Position numbers and translations under genes: made by a program
Source of the DNA: Candidatus Woesearchaeota archaeon
Lineage (GTDB): Archaea > Nanobdellota > Nanobdellia > Woesearchaeales > GW2011-AR4
Direction of reading: 5' to 3'
Length of the DNA stretch: 16,452 nucleotides
Assembly: GCA_016185955.1 (NCBI GenBank)
Contig: JACPMQ010000015.1
Coordinates: 1 to 16,452 of the forward strand
Shown here: piece by piece, positions 13,067 through 16,452 of the stretch
Numbering within the stretch: position 1 is the first letter of the stretch
Layout of the letters: the number at the start of each line of letters is the position of its first letter
The notes under the pieces: model-generated
Database searches by the model: none
Seen by the model: only the letters and a program-made list of their open reading frames with translations
Told to the model about the DNA's origin: nothing

Positions 13067-14238
13067 CATAAAGCCACAACAGCAAAACACTGCATTCCCT
13101 TTCCTTGACCAAATGAAGTTAATCCATCGCCAGAAGTATAAGTAATCCCAATATTTTCTTTATTTAAGGCTAATATCTTTGACAAAGAGCCTTTAATTTT
13201 GTCTGTGTAAGGCTCAAGCCTTGGCTTTGCAGCTTCTATCATAATGCCGATATTATTTATTTTGTATTCTTTTTCTTTTAACTTTTCGAAAACAATTTTT
13301 AAGTACTCTTTGCTGTCTTTAATGCCCCCTTCTAAGCACATTTTAGTTGAGTAATAGCCTAAAGACCTCATGCCTATTGCTTGGCTTATTGCATTAAACA
13401 AAGCATGCAAAATAACATCGCCATCAGATTCTGCCTCTAAAGCACGCTCTTTTTCTATTTTAAATCCTCCTAAAACCAGTTTTTTGTTTTTGTTGTCTGA
13501 AAACTTATGAGAATCTTGGCCAAAGCCTATCCTAAGGTTTAAGTTAAATTTATGGTCTTTCATCAAAATTCCTTTCGCAATATCCAAATCATCCTCTGTT
13601 GTTATTTTTATATTTTTATAGGAGCATGGCACCAACTTAACCCGTTTTCCAAGCCTTTCCACCAATGAAACATCATCAGTTGCATAAAAATTCTGCTTTT
13701 TTGCCGCTTCAAATGCTTTAATTGCCAAAGAATATTTTATTGCCTGCGGAGTCTGCATCTGCCATAAGCCATTTCTTTCCAATGTTTTTTCCACAAAATT
13801 TTTTTCATCGGATTTTTTTATAGTGTCTTTTGCAGGAAATGCAAGAGCAGCCGCGCCATAATTTTTAGCGTGATTAATAACTTCAATAATCTCTTTTTCC
13901 TCAACAAAAGGATTGCACCCATTGTGCATTAAAATGGTATCATCTGCGCGGGCATTTTCTATTGAAGTCAAGCCATTATACGCAGAATCCTGCCTTTCTT
14001 TGCCTCCAACAACAATTTTTTTTATTTTTGCAAAGCTGTATTTTTTCTTTATATCCTCTATTTTTTCAATATCCTCCCTTTTTGCCACAATAATTATACT
14101 ATCAATTTCATTGCAGCTTTCAAAAGCCTTTAGTGTGTAATAAAGCAACGGCTTGTTATTTATTTCAATCAGCACTTTGTTTTTTTTATAGTTCATTCTT
14201 GTGCTGCTGCCGCTGCATAAAATTATTGTTGTGTTCAT
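13063..14238 (-). CDS. ispDF: Bifunctional IspD-IspF (MEP cytidylyltransferase and MECDP synthase)
   Basis: One protein of 391 aa for two non-consecutive MEP steps. Residues 1-226 are IspD: nucleotide loop CSGSSTRM (8-15), Lys21 in the KKNKVLI segment, QMQTPQAI (160-167), ATDDVSLVE and NIKITTEDDL with Lys211. Residues 234-391 are IspF: Asp242 and His244 (GQDSH) and His278 (SDGDVILHAL) are the metal ligands. Two signatures deviate. The IspD motif HDAARP reads HNGCNP (105-110), and the IspF end usually TTTE.LGF reads TSGDGLTSF. Fusion order D-F is as in bacterial bifunctional enzymes, which commonly channel with IspE. The start at 14238 is chosen because residue 1 begins the nucleotide-binding strand; upstream in-frame codons lie in a palindromic repeat. 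Confidence 0.93.
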   Translation of the reverse strand: MNTTIILCSGSSTRMNYKKNKVLIEINNKPLLYYTLKAFESCNEIDSIIIVAKREDIEKIEDIKKKYSFAKIKKIVVGGKERQDSAYNGLTSIENARADDTILMHNGCNPFVEEKEIIEVINHAKNYGAAALAFPAKDTIKKSDEKNFVEKTLERNGLWQMQTPQAIKYSLAIKAFEAAKKQNFYATDDVSLVERLGKRVKLVPCSYKNIKITTEDDLDIAKGILMKDHKFNLNLRIGFGQDSHKFSDNKNKKLVLGGFKIEKERALEAESDGDVILHALFNAISQAIGMRSLGYYSTKMCLEGGIKDSKEYLKIVFEKLKEKEYKINNIGIMIEAAKPRLEPYTDKIKGSLSKILALNKENIGITYTSGDGLTSFGQGKGMQCFAVVALC

Positions 14239-14272
14239 TTTGGTTGATTTTTTAGTATCTGCTAACATAACA

Positions 14273-14424
14273 GGGTTTTTGCGAAAGTAAGTGCTTGTGT
14301 GCAATTGCCAATTCAGAAAATTTCTTAAGATTGTGATAAACGACCTGAGCAACATGAAATGTTGCGAAGCTGAGAGGTAAGTTAAGGCTCCGCACAAGCA
14401 CGAATAAGACTTTCACAAAAACCC
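14273..14424. repeat. Long imperfect palindromic element containing modules A and B (copy 2)
   Basis: Left arm GGGTTTTTG-C-GAAAGT (14273-14288) and GTGCTTGTG (14291-14299) pair with CACAAGCAC (14393-14401) and ACTTTC-A-CAAAAACCC (14409-14424). Module A (14345-14379) with its GCAACAT/ATGTTGC hairpin and module B (14386-14409) lie inside. It fills the space between dxr and ispDF, and the last bases of its right arm touch the dxr stop codon (14424-14426). Modules A and B also occur at 1-35 and 177-200. Confidence 0.75.
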
Positions 14425-15581
14425 TACTTCTCGGACAAATCTGTGTTAGCAGTTACCTCCGCCTCAATTCTTGCATTCTTATCAGCATTTAATATCTGAT
14501 TGAGGCTTGGATTTTTTATTATTTTATGGCTTTCCATTGCATTGCTTATTGTTTTAGGTATATCTATAAATTTTATTCTGCCCTCAAGAAAATTATTGAC
14601 TGCAACTTCATTTGCTGCATTTAGCACAGCAGGCAGAGTTCCTCCTCTAATTCCTGCATCATAAGCATATTTAAGGCACGGAAAAAGCTCAAAGTTTGGC
14701 TTTTCAAATGTAAGCTCTTTTATTTCTGCAAGTTTCATTTCTTTTGCCTTTGATTCCAGTCTTTTTGGATAGCTTAGTGCATATTGTATTGGTATCCTCA
14801 TGTCGGGAAATGAAAGCTGGGCTAATGTTGAATTGTCCTTAAACTCGACTAAAGAATGAATTATGCTTTGCGGATGCACAATAATTTCAATTTTTTCATA
14901 AGGAATATTGTATAACCAGTGCGCTTCTATCACTTCAAATCCCTTGTTCATTAAGGTTGCGCTGTCAATTGTTATCTTATTTCCCATTTTCCATGTGGGA
15001 TGCCTTAAAGCGTCTTTAACTTTGATATTTTTTAGCTTTTCTTTTGTATAATCCCTGAAAGGGCCTCCAGACGCAGTTATGATTATTTTTTTCACTTGCT
15101 CTATACCCTTTCCTTCAATGCACTGGAATATTGCGCTGTGCTCGGAATCAATTGGCATAATTTTTACATTATTTTTTTCTGCTTCCTGCATAACTATAGA
15201 GCCTGCTGCAACTAAAGTCTCTTTGTTTGCAAGCGCAATATTTTTTTTGTTTTTTATTGCCCCAATTGTCGGCTTAATTCCAATTGAGCCTACTAAAGAA
15301 TTAACTACAGTATCTGTTTCACTTAAAGCTGCTATTTTCATTATTCCTTCAATTCCGGAATAAACATTAATGTTTGTTTTTTCTTTTAATAATTCCGCCT
15401 TTTCCCTGTCCATTACTGCAACTGCTCCAACATTGAAGTCATCAATTTGCTTTTTTAGAAGCCCAATATTGCTGTTAGCAGCCAATCCAACTGCTTTAAA
15501 CTCTTTAGGGTTGTTCCTTATAATATCAAGAGTTTGCGTTCCTATCGAGCCTGTGCTGCCAAGTATGCTTATATTTTTCAT
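14424..15581 (-). CDS. dxr: 1-deoxy-D-xylulose 5-phosphate reductoisomerase (MEP pathway)
   Basis: Converts DXP to MEP with NADPH, the committed step of the MEP pathway and the target of fosmidomycin. The NADPH loop GSTGSIGTQTL is at 8-18. NKETLVAAG (119-127) is next, then Asp145, Ser146 and Glu147 (PIDSEHSAIFQ), SGGPFR (171-176), His194 in HPTWKMGNKITIDSATL, and MNKGFEVIEAHWL with Glu216 as the third metal ligand. VHPQSIIHS follows, and a normal C-terminal helical domain completes 385 aa. All catalytic residues are intact. TTTATAAG at 15611-15618 gives a minus-strand TATA box and a short leader. It precedes ispDF on the same strand, separated by the palindromic element. Related palindromic sequence also lies upstream. 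Confidence 0.97.
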   Translation of the reverse strand: MKNISILGSTGSIGTQTLDIIRNNPKEFKAVGLAANSNIGLLKKQIDDFNVGAVAVMDREKAELLKEKTNINVYSGIEGIMKIAALSETDTVVNSLVGSIGIKPTIGAIKNKKNIALANKETLVAAGSIVMQEAEKNNVKIMPIDSEHSAIFQCIEGKGIEQVKKIIITASGGPFRDYTKEKLKNIKVKDALRHPTWKMGNKITIDSATLMNKGFEVIEAHWLYNIPYEKIEIIVHPQSIIHSLVEFKDNSTLAQLSFPDMRIPIQYALSYPKRLESKAKEMKLAEIKELTFEKPNFELFPCLKYAYDAGIRGGTLPAVLNAANEVAVNNFLEGRIKFIDIPKTISNAMESHKIIKNPSLNQILNADKNARIEAEVTANTDLSEK

Positions 15582-15635
15582 CTCTAACAGAATGAGGTTA
15601 TTATATGCTATTTATAAGAATTTTGAATCGAAGGG

Positions 15636-15706
15636 GGTTTTTGCGATGCTCGAACAAAGTGAATTTCACAAAAACCTTTGAAGCAAATGCTTATTTGTTC
15701 CAAAGG
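15636..15706. repeat. Palindromic sequence between lspA and dxr
   Basis: GGTTTTTG (15636-15643) pairs with CAAAAACC (15669-15676), and CCTTTG (15675-15680) with CAAAGG (15701-15706), overlapping the end of lspA. GGTTTTTGCGA and TTTCACAAAAACC also occur at the two ends of the element at 14273-14424, so dxr is bracketed by related palindromes. Confidence 0.55.
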
Positions 15707-16134
15707 TATATCACTAATCCAAAGACTCCTATTGTGACAAATGCATCTGCAAAATTAAAAACAGGCCATATTCTAAAGTCAAGAAAGTCTATAACATAGC
15801 CATAAGAAATTCTGTCAATCAAGTTGCCGATTGTTCCACTTAAAATAAGGCTGCAAAGTATTTGCGCATATAGCTCATTGTCTTTGATGACAGAAAGATA
15901 ATAAAAAATAATTCCGATAACTGCAATAGAAATGAAAATTAAAATAGTGTTTTGCTGCTGCAAAATGCCAAAGCCCGCTCCGGAATTATTGAGGTAAGTC
16001 AAATGAAAGATATTTTTTATCAGCTTGACGCTTTGGTCCAACTCGAAATTTGACTTAACTATAAATTTAGATGTTTGGTCAATAATAATGCCTGCTATTG
16101 CCCATAAAAAAACAGTTAAATATTTTCTGTTCAT
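15691..16134 (-). CDS. lspA: Lipoprotein signal peptidase (signal peptidase II)
   Basis: A membrane aspartyl protease that cleaves lipoprotein precursors before the lipidated cysteine. Four hydrophobic segments are visible (about 5-25, 62-82, 88-106, 128-145). The family boxes are complete: IIDQTSK (17-23), NNSGAGFGIL (49-58), GTIGNLIDR (100-108) with Asn104 and Arg108, YVIDF with catalytic Asp116, and FNFAD with catalytic Asp130. The spacing between the two Asp is shorter than in Pseudomonas LspA. At 147 aa it has normal length. A TATA box (TTTATATA, minus strand) at 16157-16164 gives leaderless transcription. LspA is a bacterial hallmark, and its occurrence beside MEP genes and a lipoprotein-like cupredoxin suggests a bacterial-derived envelope module. 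The lipid-donor enzyme Lgt is not seen here. Confidence 0.96.
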   Translation of the reverse strand: MNRKYLTVFLWAIAGIIIDQTSKFIVKSNFELDQSVKLIKNIFHLTYLNNSGAGFGILQQQNTILIFISIAVIGIIFYYLSVIKDNELYAQILCSLILSGTIGNLIDRISYGYVIDFLDFRIWPVFNFADAFVTIGVFGLVIYLWNK

Positions 16135-16156
16135 CGCTTATCAAAAATTAAGTGGA

Positions 16157-16164
16157 TATATAAA
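16157..16164 (-). promoter_or_regulatory. TATA box of lspA
   Basis: Read on the minus strand as TTTATATA, about 26 nt before the lspA ATG at 16134. It lies only 7 bp from the target duplication of the neighbouring mobile element, so the insertion just missed the promoter. Confidence 0.6.
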
Positions 16165-16178
16165 CTTTACACAAAAAC

Positions 16179-16384
16179 GGCTCAGTAGAAATCCTTAACA
16201 AATATAAGTGGCTGCTCCAAAATAAGGGGCGGTAGGCTGGCAGAAGAATGCTAATTGTGCTATCAAAATGGCATGTATCTATAAATTTTTTATTATAAAA
16301 AAGAATAAAGATGCGCCATTTTGCCTGTAGCGCGGCTCTGGAGCAGCCACTTTAGTTTTTGACTTTTAGGATTTCTACTGAGCC
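16179..16384 (+). mobile_element. 206-bp non-autonomous transposable element (copy 3, full length)
   Basis: It is flanked by the 8-bp direct repeat ACAAAAAC (16171-16178 and 16385-16392). The 17-bp terminal inverted repeats GGCTCAGTAGAAATCCT and AGGATTTCTACTGAGCC are perfect. The core with ends AAGTGGCTGCTCCA/TGGAGCAGCCACTT lies inside. It has exactly the length of copy 2 and the opposite orientation. It is inserted at the stop codon of the minus-strand gene to its right. Confidence 0.95.
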
Positions 16385-16452
16385 ACAAAAACAATCCATC
16401 TAAGCAAAAGTCCAACAAAATATGCTATTATCGCTGCAATGCCCCCAATAAA
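16375..16452 (-). CDS. C-terminus of an integral membrane protein (partial)
   Basis: Only the last 25 codons are in the window. They encode a hydrophobic helix with one Arg near its end (GGIAAIIAYFVGLLLRW, then IVFVAQ), so this is a membrane protein whose family cannot be named. The final codons GCT CAG TAG come from the end of the inserted element. Removing the element and one target copy restores GTG TAA, so the original protein would have ended at Val. It is too short for homology judgement, but the reading frame fits the insertion logic exactly. Confidence 0.6.
   Translation of the reverse strand, partial: FIGGIAAIIAYFVGLLLRWIVFVAQ

Noticed and set aside
14239..14397. N-terminal extension of IspDF by 53 residues
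   Set aside because: The extension lies in the palindromic element and IspD proteins begin directly at the nucleotide-binding strand, so the ATG at 14238 is the start.
1..16452. CRISPR array
   Set aside because: The repeats here are palindromic modules or inverted-repeat elements with irregular spacing; no series of equal repeats and spacers was seen, and no cas genes.

Overview
The window looks like part of a small-genome, AT-rich archaeon, most likely a DPANN lineage of the Woesearchaeota/Pacearchaeota kind. That placement is inferred, not searched. Archaeal signals seen in the sequence: a self-processing proteasome beta subunit, the KH/beta-CASP transcription terminator FttA (aCPSF1), a TrmB-type regulator, a type II methionine aminopeptidase, an ER/archaeal-type signal peptidase I, a tRNA-Arg interrupted by a bulge-helix-bulge intron, and TATA boxes about 22-30 nt before start codons, giving mostly leaderless genes.

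Layout. 1-240: palindromic repeats. 262-5874 (all plus): two unknown small proteins, a secreted/anchored acidic beta-sandwich protein, a TrmB-like regulator, psmB and fttA. 5875-6141: a 149-bp terminal-inverted-repeat element. 6142-7362 (minus): a FolC-type ligase, divergent from the tRNA-Arg(TCG) gene at 7441-7543. 7614-10889 (plus): signal peptidase I, Map, an unknown protein, a bacterial-type zinc adenylate kinase and a DUF2203 protein. 10890-11293: a 206-bp element with an 8-bp target-site duplication. 11294-16134 is mostly minus: a CuA-cupredoxin lipoprotein, ispE, an ispD-ispF fusion, dxr (ispC) and lspA, plus one small plus-strand unknown gene at 12740. 16179-16384: a second full-length 206-bp element, inserted at the stop codon of a membrane protein gene that continues out of the window.

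How the genes fit together. The right third encodes four of the seven steps of the MEP (non-mevalonate) isoprenoid pathway: IspC, IspD, IspE and IspF, with D and F fused. It also encodes a bacterial-type lipoprotein signal peptidase and a candidate substrate, the CuA lipoprotein. MEP genes and LspA are bacterial hallmarks, so transfer from bacteria is likely. The left part supplies housekeeping archaeal functions (transcription termination, proteolysis, N-terminal Met removal, protein export). The two parts belong to one genome rather than a chimeric assembly: the same mobile element and the same palindromic module occur in both.

Most notable: a 29-nt tRNA intron in the T-arm between positions 53 and 54 with a textbook bulge-helix-bulge; a non-autonomous mobile element family with a separately occurring inner core; an insertion that replaced a stop codon; and an IspDF enzyme with altered signature motifs.
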